Positions 6,790-13,702 of a DNA stretch of 15,355 bases are shown here, piece by piece. The translations under genes were made by a program, and so were the position numbers. The stretch is from Roseburia sp. (GTDB lineage Bacteria > Bacillota > Clostridia > Lachnospirales > Lachnospiraceae). The stretch lies in the NCBI GenBank assembly GCA_019421345.1, contig JAHZFL010000030.1, forward strand, positions 1 through 15,355, in the 5' to 3' direction. The notes beneath the pieces are model-generated. The model saw only the letters and a program-made list of their open reading frames with translations. It made no database searches and was not told the DNA's origin. Each line of letters starts with the position of its first letter. The first letter of the stretch is position 1.

Positions 6790-7875
6790 CTATTTTGCGT
6801 TAGCTGCTGCCTTTGTGATCACAGTATTGAAATCTGTAATATGGATCGTCACAGATGCCGCGAGGTCTGTATCAGAAGGAACGCCCTCTGTCACTGCAGT
6901 GCCGTTTACCTCATCAACTGTTTTGCCAACTGCATACTGCGCATATGCCGCCGCCTGTTCGTTCCACTCCTTACCGATCGAGGAGGCCTTGCTCATACCA
7001 TAGCTTGTACCGAGTACGTTCTTGGAATCTACCGGTGCGGTAATGTCTGTTGTGATCTTTCCTGCCGTATCAAAGTTGACCTTTGCCTGAACTCCGTCGA
7101 TAACAGCACTTGTGATCACACCATCTGCATTTAACGTCAGTGCAGAAACCGTCGTGGAGGTCTGCGCAACACCTTCTGCGTCTGCTGCTGCGTCTGCAGA
7201 ATCTGCAATACTTGTCACAATCCCGATTCCCAGCTTATCACCGGCCTGCGCGCCCAGCACATCCGCATTTTCAACTGCCTGTGCAACTGCCGCCTGAAAA
7301 TCACCAATGTGAATCGTACAGCCTGCCGCAAGATCTGCATCTGCTGCCTTACCTTCGGTTACTGCGATCCCCTTCACTTCGTCTGCCGTCTTTCCTATAC
7401 AATACTCTGCGAAAGCCGCCGCCTGCTCATGCCAGTCCTTTCCAATCGACGAAGCTTTATTCATACCATAATTTGTTCCCAACTCGTTCTTACTCTGAAC
7501 CTCTGCCGCAACATCTGTGGTAAGCTTTCCATCTGTTCCGAAATTTACAGCGCTCTGCACAGAGTCAATCGCACACGCTGCAATTTTTCCCTCTGCATCC
7601 ACGGTAACCGCGGCGATCATCACATCCGTCTGTGCAATTCCCTCTGCATCTGCCGCTGCGTCCGCAGAGCTTCCAACCTTTGTTACAAGGGCAAGTCCTG
7701 TCTTTACCCCACCCTCCGTCGGTGCGGTATCCGTCTCACCCTTTGATTCCTCTGCGACGGCATTTTGCTTTTCGCTCTGCTCCTGCATAAATTCTTCCGC
7801 TGTTTTGTTGGTACAGCCCGCAAGCGCGGAAACCGTAAGTACCATTCCTAACAATAACGCGATTCTCTTTTTCAT
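6790..7875 (-). CDS. pplA: PplA-like surface lipoprotein with two FMN-acceptor-type repeats
   Basis: This 361-residue lipoprotein has a signal peptide MKKRIALLLGMVLTVSALAG with lipobox Cys21, a polar linker to about residue 55, and two similar domains (about 56-204 and 213-361). Each domain contains SADAAADAEG, YGM-KASSIGK-W-EQAA and a terminal DLAA segment. The segments D181-LAAGC-T187 and D337-LAASV-T343 match the spacing of the ApbE target motif (Asp, four residues near S/T-G-A, then acceptor Thr/Ser), so T187 and T343 are candidate FMN attachment sites. In Listeria, PplA is the flavinylated electron carrier at the cell surface. The start is ATG 7873-7875 with AGGTGAAGG upstream; a longer frame to 7914 would spoil the signal peptide. 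It follows dmkB by 54 bases. Function rests on domain pattern and locus context rather than on close identity to PplA. Confidence 0.8.
   Translation of the reverse strand: MKKRIALLLGMVLTVSALAGCTNKTAEEFMQEQSEKQNAVAEESKGETDTAPTEGGVKTGLALVTKVGSSADAAADAEGIAQTDVMIAAVTVDAEGKIAACAIDSVQSAVNFGTDGKLTTDVAAEVQSKNELGTNYGMNKASSIGKDWHEQAAAFAEYCIGKTADEVKGIAVTEGKAADADLAAGCTIHIGDFQAAVAQAVENADVLGAQAGDKLGIGIVTSIADSADAAADAEGVAQTSTTVSALTLNADGVITSAVIDGVQAKVNFDTAGKITTDITAPVDSKNVLGTSYGMSKASSIGKEWNEQAAAYAQYAVGKTVDEVNGTAVTEGVPSDTDLAASVTIHITDFNTVITKAAANAK
6793..7239 (-). repeat. Second internal repeat of the pplA-like gene
   Basis: This encodes residues about 213-361, closely similar to residues 56-204: for example SYGMSKASSIGKEWNEQAAA against NYGMNKASSIGKDWHEQAAA. 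It suggests internal duplication of a flavin-acceptor domain. Confidence 0.7.
7264..7710 (-). repeat. First internal repeat of the pplA-like gene
   Basis: This encodes residues about 56-204, the first of two homologous domains. The nucleotide sequences have diverged while the protein motifs are kept, so the duplication is old and under selection. Confidence 0.7.
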
Positions 7876-7929
7876 AAAACCTTCACCTCTCATTTTTATT
7901 ATAGCAAGGATCATACGACCTGAAACCAG

Positions 7930-8889
7930 CTATTTCTTCAATCCATAATAAGCTTTATCCAGCAGTTCGATCAACAGCGCTTCCTTTCGCGCCGGAACGT
8001 GCAGCTCCTTTAGCGCCGCCAATGCCTTCTCATAATAGCGCCCTGCGGTTTTGTGCGTAAAGCCGACTCCTCCGCTTTTCCTCACCTCAGAAAGAAGCTC
8101 CTCCGTCGAAAGCTCTCCCGCTTCCGCCCGCTTTTTGAGCGCAGGGTTATGATAAAAGGTATGGATCACAGGCAGTGTGATGACCCCCTGCTCGTAATCG
8201 GACTGCACACTTTTTCCTGCTGTCCTTGTATCACACTCATAATCAATACAGTCATCTGTCAGTTGAAAAATAATTCCCGTATATCTGCCAAGCCGGCGGT
8301 ACAGCCGCAGCCATTTTTCCTCTCGCTCGACAACTGCGGCGCCTGCAAAATAAGACGCCTCAAATAAAGCCGCTGTCTTTCCGTTTATAATACTTAAGTA
8401 ACGGAACATCGACAGATGATAATTAAAATTATTAGCGCTCTGTCTAAGCTCTCCCATACAGATCTGCCCCACATAATTTGACGGGTTCAGATCCTTGTAT
8501 TTATCCGTATTTTCTATCCCTGTAAGCTCCTTAATCGCTGCCGCCAGAAGATAATCTCCGCAAATTACGGCTGTGCGCTTTCCAAACTTCTTCTGGAGCG
8601 TCTCCACTCCTCTGCGCAAAGCCGCATCGTCCATAATATCATCGTGAACCAGCGTCGCCAGATGAAGAAGCTCAATAGCTGCTGCAAAAACAACTGCGTC
8701 GGTGTGAACACAGCCCTCCTCATCCAACGCACATGCCAACACTGCTTTCGCACGGATAAATTTCCCATGCGTCAGCGTCAGATGTGACGTATAAGTACGA
8801 ATCAGAACCGGTGCCGATAACAATACACGGTCTATTTCTTCTCTGACTTTTTCCATCGCGGTTTCAAAATTCAGGGACAAATTAGTCAT
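7930..8889 (-). CDS. dmkB: Polyprenyl diphosphate synthase (DmkB/HepT type)
   Basis: This 319-residue trans-prenyltransferase lengthens isopentenyl units to the side-chain precursor of a quinone. Both Asp-rich motifs are present: HDDIMD with D83, D84 and D87 in LATLVHDDIMDDAALRRG, and DDCID at 212-216 in FQLTDDCIDYE. The usual GGKRLRP is replaced by HGKFIRAK at 41-48, a divergence also typical of HepT-like branches. In the Listeria EET locus such an enzyme (DmkB) supplies a dedicated demethylmenaquinone together with DmkA. The start ATG 8887-8889 overlaps the ndh2 stop by eight bases, and GAGGTGG lies in the ndh2 end, so translation is probably coupled to ndh2. Product chain length cannot be read from the sequence. 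Confidence 0.93.
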   Translation of the reverse strand: MTNLSLNFETAMEKVREEIDRVLLSAPVLIRTYTSHLTLTHGKFIRAKAVLACALDEEGCVHTDAVVFAAAIELLHLATLVHDDIMDDAALRRGVETLQKKFGKRTAVICGDYLLAAAIKELTGIENTDKYKDLNPSNYVGQICMGELRQSANNFNYHLSMFRYLSIINGKTAALFEASYFAGAAVVEREEKWLRLYRRLGRYTGIIFQLTDDCIDYECDTRTAGKSVQSDYEQGVITLPVIHTFYHNPALKKRAEAGELSTEELLSEVRKSGGVGFTHKTAGRYYEKALAALKELHVPARKEALLIELLDKAYYGLKK

Positions 8890-10858
8890 TGTAGAGATAC
8901 CACCTCTTTACCCATTTTACATTTTTCCAATGCTTCTTTAAAAACGGTCCGACATAATAGTCAAGTCCAATCGTGCGTCCTGCACCGATGAGTACTGCAA
9001 TACTTGCAAACACCATCCATATGCCATTTAAGTATAAGCCGGTCGTACTTAAAAACATAAACTGCAGAATAACCGAAACTGCTGCCGACGGGAATGTAAA
9101 CAGACCGCCCATCAATCCCAATCCGATCGCCAGCTCTAAAAGCACAATGACAATCTGCATGAACATCTGCATACTGTCGCTTGCAAGAACCATATTATCT
9201 ACCGACCAGTTGACAAACGGAATATTTAACTTAAATGCGTAATCTGCCAGCGTGGAGCTCGCAAGGTCCTTTCCGCTGACAAAGATCGTCTCAAATAAGC
9301 CAAAATCCCAATCCAGCAGGAGTGTTCCCGCACTCGCTGCCGCATCTGCCCCTGCTGCGGTCGCACTTGCAACTGCATCTACGGACTGTGCCGGCGCGAT
9401 TCCGAAATAGCTTGCAATAATGGAATTATACCATGCGTTGGCTCCTCCAAAAAACTCGCTCAGCATCGGCTTTTGGAACCAGCCCTCCACGATCTTCATC
9501 ACTGCCTCAAACACCCATACCGCACCCAACCATACGCGAAGCGGTACGAGAAGAAAACTTGGCGTGCGGTTTGAGAAGTGGCCTCCGACAAAGCTTCTGC
9601 GGTTACGGATCGTAAATATCTCGTGCGTCAGATAGCTGCATACCTTCGTCCAGCCCATGACCTGAATAAAATAAATGATATTGATAAAATGCTTTGCAAA
9701 CATGGCAAAGAAGGAGGGCAGATTCATCTGGTGCTTCGCCATACCGCCTCTTGCCGTTCCCCAGCGTCCGCCGACACATACCATAATGCCGTGAAATTTT
9801 GGAGCGTATTCCTCCAGCTTCCCTTTTTTCGTGATAGCCACAGCAATATTGTTTGCTGCCGCATCTGCGCTGTGCTCTGCATTCTCAACCATCTGCGGAA
9901 CGGGATTCTCCTCACCCGGCGCAGTATAGATCATATTATCGCCGATCACATATACATTTTCATAGTCTACGCTTCTTAAATATGCGTCAACCGCAATTCT
10001 GCCTCGCCCGGCGCTCTTTACCTCTTTTGCCGCCTCCGCCGTAAGCTCGGCGCTCTCAATACCTGCGGTCCAAACGATAGTACCTGCGGTATACTGCTTT
10101 ACTTCCTCCCCTTCTTTCATTTTAATGAAGTTCTCACCCACTTCAACCACGTTCGCATTCAGCAAAACCTCAACGCCCATCTTCTTAAGACGGCGCTCCA
10201 CTTTGGCTGAAAGCTTCTCCGGCAGAACAGGAACTGCACGGGACAGTCCGTCCACATTCACAAGCTTTACATCTTCCCGTTTAATATGAAATCTCTCACA
10301 CAGAACCGGCACATACTCTGCAAGCTCTCCCATCATCTCAACACCCGTAAAGCCTGCACCTATGACATAAAACGTCAGTAGCTCCTGTCTCTTTTGTGCG
10401 TTTGGTTCATCTGCTGCCAACCGGAAACAGTCATGAATACGATCTCTTAATATAACGGCATCATCATAAGACCACAGCGTATAGCTATGCTCCTCTGCTC
10501 CCTCAACACCATAAAAGGTCGGCTTGGAGCCGGCCGCCAAAACCAGATAGTCATAGGAATATTCTCCGTTTTCTCCGGTGATCTTGTTTTCCTCAAAATG
10601 AATTTTATTAACTGTATCCAAAACGACTTTGACCTTGCGTCCTGCAAAAATCTGGTCAAGATTCATCTTAACACTTTCTTCTCCCACACGGCATGCTGCA
10701 ACCTCATGCAGCTCTGTCAGCATCGTGTGATAAGGATGCTTGTCAATGATCGTAATTTGCGTCTCATTCGCCACTCCCTTCTTCCGGAGTTTTTTCTCAA
10801 GCTTTTTGGTCGCCAGCACGCCCGCATAACCGGCGCCGACCACTACAATGTTCGTCAT
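8882..10858 (-). CDS. ndh2: Type II NADH dehydrogenase with C-terminal membrane domain (EET type)
   Basis: This 658-residue protein oxidises NADH and reduces membrane quinone without pumping protons. The N-terminal 400 or so residues form the two-dinucleotide flavoprotein: FAD motif GAGYAG at 8-13, NADH motif GAGFTG at 167-172 in LTFYVIGAGFTGVEMMGEL, and NVYVIGDN at 301-308. Ordinary NDH-2 stops near 400 residues. This one continues into a DoxX-like membrane domain (about 435-640) with several hydrophobic segments and an Ala-rich loop near 488-511. The same extension marks the Ndh2 of the Listeria EET locus, which feeds the demethylmenaquinone pool used for extracellular transfer. The start ATG 10856-10858 follows AAAGGGAGA. 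It is first in the ndh2-dmkB-pplA unit, under the promoter in the divergent spacer. Confidence 0.94.
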   Translation of the reverse strand: MTNIVVVGAGYAGVLATKKLEKKLRKKGVANETQITIIDKHPYHTMLTELHEVAACRVGEESVKMNLDQIFAGRKVKVVLDTVNKIHFEENKITGENGEYSYDYLVLAAGSKPTFYGVEGAEEHSYTLWSYDDAVILRDRIHDCFRLAADEPNAQKRQELLTFYVIGAGFTGVEMMGELAEYVPVLCERFHIKREDVKLVNVDGLSRAVPVLPEKLSAKVERRLKKMGVEVLLNANVVEVGENFIKMKEGEEVKQYTAGTIVWTAGIESAELTAEAAKEVKSAGRGRIAVDAYLRSVDYENVYVIGDNMIYTAPGEENPVPQMVENAEHSADAAANNIAVAITKKGKLEEYAPKFHGIMVCVGGRWGTARGGMAKHQMNLPSFFAMFAKHFINIIYFIQVMGWTKVCSYLTHEIFTIRNRRSFVGGHFSNRTPSFLLVPLRVWLGAVWVFEAVMKIVEGWFQKPMLSEFFGGANAWYNSIIASYFGIAPAQSVDAVASATAAGADAAASAGTLLLDWDFGLFETIFVSGKDLASSTLADYAFKLNIPFVNWSVDNMVLASDSMQMFMQIVIVLLELAIGLGLMGGLFTFPSAAVSVILQFMFLSTTGLYLNGIWMVFASIAVLIGAGRTIGLDYYVGPFLKKHWKNVKWVKRWYLYND

Positions 10859-10924
10859 AACATTCTCCCTTTCCCTCTTAAAAACTTTTTCATAATCCTC
10901 TGTTTTTCTTGACTAACAGGCAAA

Positions 10925-10953
10925 ATACTATCATATTTTTCTACAGATTCCAA
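10925..10953 (-). promoter_or_regulatory. Sigma-A-type promoter for ndh2-dmkB-pplA
   Basis: On the - strand, -35 TTGGAA (10948-10953), a 17-base spacer, -10 TAGTAT (10925-10930), about 65 bases ahead of the ndh2 start. Confidence 0.6.
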
Positions 10954-11045
10954 TACCTTTTTCAAATTTCCGCCTACATTCTGTTATTTTCGTTCTATTT
11001 CATCATATTTCCATCATTATCAAACGTCGTAAAACAATCGAAATA

Positions 11046-11074
11046 TTGCAATTTTGTCGGCACAATGCTACAAT
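11046..11074 (+). promoter_or_regulatory. Sigma-A-type promoter for dmkA
   Basis: -35 TTGCAA (11046-11051), a 17-base spacer, -10 TACAAT (11069-11074). The 10-base palindrome CAATCGATTG (11071-11080) overlaps the -10, and a Rex-like operator follows directly. Confidence 0.65.
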
Positions 11075-11077
11075 CGA

Positions 11078-11095
11078 TTGGCAAATATTTCACAA
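11078..11095. promoter_or_regulatory. Candidate Rex (NADH/NAD+ sensor) operator
   Basis: TTGGCAAATATTTCACAA matches the Rex operator form TTGTGAA-N4-TTCACAA at all but two positions (GC in place of TG in the left half). It covers roughly +1 to +15 of the dmkA promoter, where repressor binding would block transcription. Rex releases DNA at high NADH/NAD+, which would turn on quinone synthesis for NADH re-oxidation. The match is seen; the regulation is inferred. Confidence 0.55.
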
Positions 11096-11122
11096 ACGTA
11101 AAATAATACGAAAGGACTTCTC

Positions 11123-12034
11123 ATGATCAAGAAATTTTTTAAGTATGTAGAAATTATGACAAAAATCACAAGCGTCTTTGCCTTTTTGATGACGCTCGCC
11201 TTTTTATTTCACGAAAGGCAGCCCATCAATATCAAGCTGACGCTCATATTCTTTGCTTCGATGTTTATTTTTGACTTAACAACCACCGCCATCAATAATT
11301 ATATCGACAGCAAAGATTATCCGGAAATGCTTCCGCTCCCACGGCGTGCTGCACTGATCATCATCCTTGTGATGTTCACGATCAGCACGGCGCTTGGACT
11401 TTACCTCGCCTACTGCACTGATATTGTAGTGCTCCTTGTCGGCGCTCTCTGCTTTTTATGCGGTGTGTGCTATACTTACGGACCTCTCCCGATCTCCAGA
11501 CTGCCGTTTGGAGAGGTATGCTCCGGTGTTTTTCAGGGTATCCTTACCCCGTTTTTGCTACTATACATTAACATGCCAAAGGGAACGTTTCTTACCTATG
11601 CGCTCAGTCCCTCAGAAGTCAGCCTCTCCCTTAAGGTATGGCCGCTTCTTACCCTGCTGCTTTTATGTATGATCCCGACCTGCCTGACCGCAAACATCAT
11701 GCTCGCCAACAATATCTGTGATATAGACGCAGACGTGAAGGTCAACCGCTTTACTCTCCCGTATTTTCTTGGGTTAAAGCACTCGCTGACACTATATGCC
11801 GTACTCTATTATATCGCATATCTCACTCCATGTATCATGGTAGTTCTTGGTATGCTGCATCCGGCTTGTCTGCTTTATCTTCTGACGTTCCCGATCGTAC
11901 AGAAGAATATTGGTATTTTTCGCAAAGAGCAGAAAAAACCAGCCACCTTTCTCACAGCCATAAAGAACTATATTGTTCTGATGAGCGCATACTCCATTTC
12001 TATCCTCATCGGCGGTATTTTTGTAACGCATTAA
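11123..12034 (+). CDS. dmkA: UbiA-family prenyltransferase (DmkA, MenA-like)
   Basis: This 303-residue integral membrane protein belongs to the UbiA superfamily. In menaquinone-type pathways these enzymes attach a polyprenyl chain to 1,4-dihydroxy-2-naphthoate. Both Asp-rich motifs are visible: NNYIDSKD at 58-65 and NNICDIDAD at 196-204, each between hydrophobic helices, about eight or nine helices in all. In the Listeria EET locus such a protein (DmkA) makes the demethylmenaquinone reserved for extracellular electron transfer, with DmkB providing the chain. Here it is divergent from ndh2 rather than in line with it. The start ATG follows GAAAGGA at good distance. A Rex-like operator covers its promoter start. 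Housekeeping MenA would be an alternative, but no other men gene is nearby and the EET neighbours argue for DmkA. Confidence 0.88.
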   Translation: MIKKFFKYVEIMTKITSVFAFLMTLAFLFHERQPINIKLTLIFFASMFIFDLTTTAINNYIDSKDYPEMLPLPRRAALIIILVMFTISTALGLYLAYCTDIVVLLVGALCFLCGVCYTYGPLPISRLPFGEVCSGVFQGILTPFLLLYINMPKGTFLTYALSPSEVSLSLKVWPLLTLLLLCMIPTCLTANIMLANNICDIDADVKVNRFTLPYFLGLKHSLTLYAVLYYIAYLTPCIMVVLGMLHPACLLYLLTFPIVQKNIGIFRKEQKKPATFLTAIKNYIVLMSAYSISILIGGIFVTH

Positions 12035-12078
12035 ATATTTTATTTCATATTATCCGGCAGACTGGTTATGCTATTTTC

Positions 12079-12738
12079 ATGAACAAGCAAAACTCTCTGC
12101 CGGATTTTAAACAACTCTGCCCACCGGAGCAGACGCATACCAAGCAGCTCCTCTCGCTGGAAATCTTTTTCTTCTTTTTCTGCGCCATCGTCGGATTTCT
12201 ATGGGAGGTCCTCTTAATGTATCTGCGCGGATTTCATTACGTCAACCGCGGATTTTTTTACGGACCGTGGCTTCCGATCTATGGCGTGGGCGGTGTGCTG
12301 TTTCATCTCCTGCTAGCCCCCAAAGCAGCTTCGGGAGGTTTGAAAAAAAGCTCCTGCCGGCAAACAAACAAGGGCTTGCTTCTTAGCCGCATCTTTTTTC
12401 ATATTCCCGCCGTTTTTCTTTTCTCTGCGCTTCTTGGAACGGGAATTGAGCTTTTTATTGGCTGGTTTCTCGATTCCCTCTGGCAACTGCGCTACTGGGA
12501 TTACTCAAACACACAATTTCATTTTCAGGGATATATCTGTCTGTGGTCTGCAATCGGCTTTGGCTGCGCCGGAGTGCTCTGGATCAGTCTGCTCTCTCCC
12601 CGTCTCATGCGGCTGTGGTTTCATCTTCCAGAAAAATGGCGGCGCGGTCTGAATACAATTCTGTTGCTGCTCTTTGTATTCGACTGCGCCGCCGCCCTTA
12701 TTTTCCCAAATGTGGGGAAGGGTATTACCTTCCCGTAA
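12079..12738 (+). CDS. Putative ABC-transporter-permease-like membrane protein (CmpB family)
   Basis: This 219-residue membrane protein has about five hydrophobic segments and resembles the family labelled putative ABC transporter permease (CmpB). Signature stretches are FLWEVLLMYLRG (40-51), VNRGFFYGPWLPIYGVGG (55-72), ELFIGWFLDSLW (124-135), RYWDYS (138-143) and GYICLWSAIGFG (151-162). No ATPase partner is present, and the biochemical role of the family is unproven. The ATG at 12079 has no good ribosome site, though no better start lies downstream and translation may depend on dmkA, 44 bases upstream. A longer open frame reaching back into dmkA is not credible, because that part is coding in another frame. 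The 3' end overlaps the convergent HD gene by 14 bases. A link to EET is not evident. Confidence 0.75.
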   Translation: MNKQNSLPDFKQLCPPEQTHTKQLLSLEIFFFFFCAIVGFLWEVLLMYLRGFHYVNRGFFYGPWLPIYGVGGVLFHLLLAPKAASGGLKKSSCRQTNKGLLLSRIFFHIPAVFLFSALLGTGIELFIGWFLDSLWQLRYWDYSNTQFHFQGYICLWSAIGFGCAGVLWISLLSPRLMRLWFHLPEKWRRGLNTILLLLFVFDCAAALIFPNVGKGITFP

Positions 12739-13525
12739 GCTGCATGCATTCTGATTCTGTTCTTTCATTTAAATAATGTGTCAGCTCCTGCCGGATTGCG
12801 GAAAACTGCTCTGCCGTTTTTGGATTATCACTTTCAAAATGCAGCAGGTGTTCGAGGCAGCCCTGCTGCTTAACGATGCGGATGCTCTCCGCAAATACAA
12901 GCTCAAATACAAGAGAAATATGTCCCACCGCATGATCAACCGCTGTTTTACGAAGCTCACGCAGTGTCGCGTGATGTTCATAAAAGCTTTGCATTACCGC
13001 GTCAGATACCACAGCATTTCTAAGCTCCTCGGTCGTAACATCATAAATAATCTCCATCGGAGTGTCAACATTCACCTTTAATATATCAATCTTGTCCGCA
13101 TCACGCAGCACATGCGCAAGACGCTTTGTCCGCTCCGGAAGTCCTTCCGTAATCCGATAGGCGCTATGCATACGGATTGCGGCTTCTATCAGCGCATCCT
13201 CCTGCGTATCGGCGATATAATCACGAATTTTTCCGTCCAAAAATAAAATATCCGCCCCAAGCCTTGCATGGTCAATGGATGCCGCATCCAAAAATGTCCC
13301 ATATCTTCGGAGCTGTTCAAAGCGTCCCACATCATGCAGCATACCAAGCAGCCATGCCAGCTCTATGTCCTCCGCGCTCATTCCCTCTGCCCTGGCAATC
13401 CGTCCGCACAATGCGGCGACCCGGTAGGTATGTGCAATTTTCAGCCGTATCTTTTCGTCCGACGAATCATAAGCATCCGTATAATTTCTAAAAGTCTCTT
13501 TCACAATCTCCCTATTTATCTCCAT
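12725..13525 (-). CDS. HD-domain metal-dependent phosphohydrolase
   Basis: This 266-residue protein has an HD-type domain: His32 in KIAHTYRV, the doublet His64-Asp65 in LLGMLHDVGRFEQ, His86 in SIDHARLGA, His120 in AIRMHSAYR and Asp142/Asp144 in VLRDADKIDILK. Such proteins hydrolyse phosphate esters of nucleotides or related compounds; the substrate cannot be named. The start ATG 13523-13525 follows GGAGAAGGA; a GTG eight codons upstream is less well placed. It begins 24 bases after the spoIIID stop on the same strand, so it was probably co-transcribed with spoIIID before the recombinase element entered. Its expression would now depend on read-through from the recombinase or an internal promoter. 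The C-terminal third (FELVFAESIRIVKQQG and onwards) is helical. Confidence 0.85.
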   Translation of the reverse strand: MEINREIVKETFRNYTDAYDSSDEKIRLKIAHTYRVAALCGRIARAEGMSAEDIELAWLLGMLHDVGRFEQLRRYGTFLDAASIDHARLGADILFLDGKIRDYIADTQEDALIEAAIRMHSAYRITEGLPERTKRLAHVLRDADKIDILKVNVDTPMEIIYDVTTEELRNAVVSDAVMQSFYEHHATLRELRKTAVDHAVGHISLVFELVFAESIRIVKQQGCLEHLLHFESDNPKTAEQFSAIRQELTHYLNERTESECMQLTGR

Positions 13526-13549
13526 GTTCCTTCTCCATTTCCGTAACAC

Positions 13550-13690
13550 CTAGTGCTGGTGTAAGTATTTCTCCTTTGTCGCGAGTCCTCCGCGGATGTG
13601 CCGCTCCGATTTATTGATATCAAGCACTTTTCTAGTCTCTGCCGCAAGCGAAGGGTTGACCTGCGCAAGGCGCTCTGTTACGTCCTTATG
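13550..13690 (-). pseudogene. spoIIID: C-terminal fragment of spoIIID, split by a serine-recombinase element
   Basis: Read on the - strand, this gives HKDVTERL, then NPSLAAETRKVLD, NKSERHIRGGLATKEKY and a stop: 46 codons. From memory, Bacillus SpoIIID reads HKDLTERL from His38, with RHLRGG and ATKLKY further on, so this is the C-terminal half from about residue 38 of a protein of 80-93 residues. SpoIIID is the mother-cell DNA-binding regulator that acts during sporulation between sigma-E and sigma-K. The break falls in the recognition helix (KSTVHKD). Upstream, the frame reads on for five codons unlike SpoIIID (FITTK) and hits a stop at 13706-13708 inside the recombinase gene. The N-terminal half should lie at the far end of the element, past the right edge. 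The gene is non-functional unless the element excises. Confidence 0.85.
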
Positions 13691-13702
13691 TTTCGTCGTG
13701 AT
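13686..13702. other. Likely attachment-site junction of the right-hand element in spoIIID
   Basis: Spo-like codons resume at CAT AAG GAC (13682-13690 on the - strand). The preceding AAA and ACG codons (13691-13699) only partly fit the Thr-Val expected ahead of that His. Serine-recombinase crossover should therefore lie within about 13688-13699. The exact dinucleotide needs the other junction or an uninterrupted relative. Confidence 0.6.

Noticed and set aside
11830..12078. N-terminal extension of the CmpB-type membrane protein into dmkA
   Set aside because: The region is coding for DmkA in another frame, and the extension is polar and unlike the family. The start at 12079 fits the family's N-terminus.
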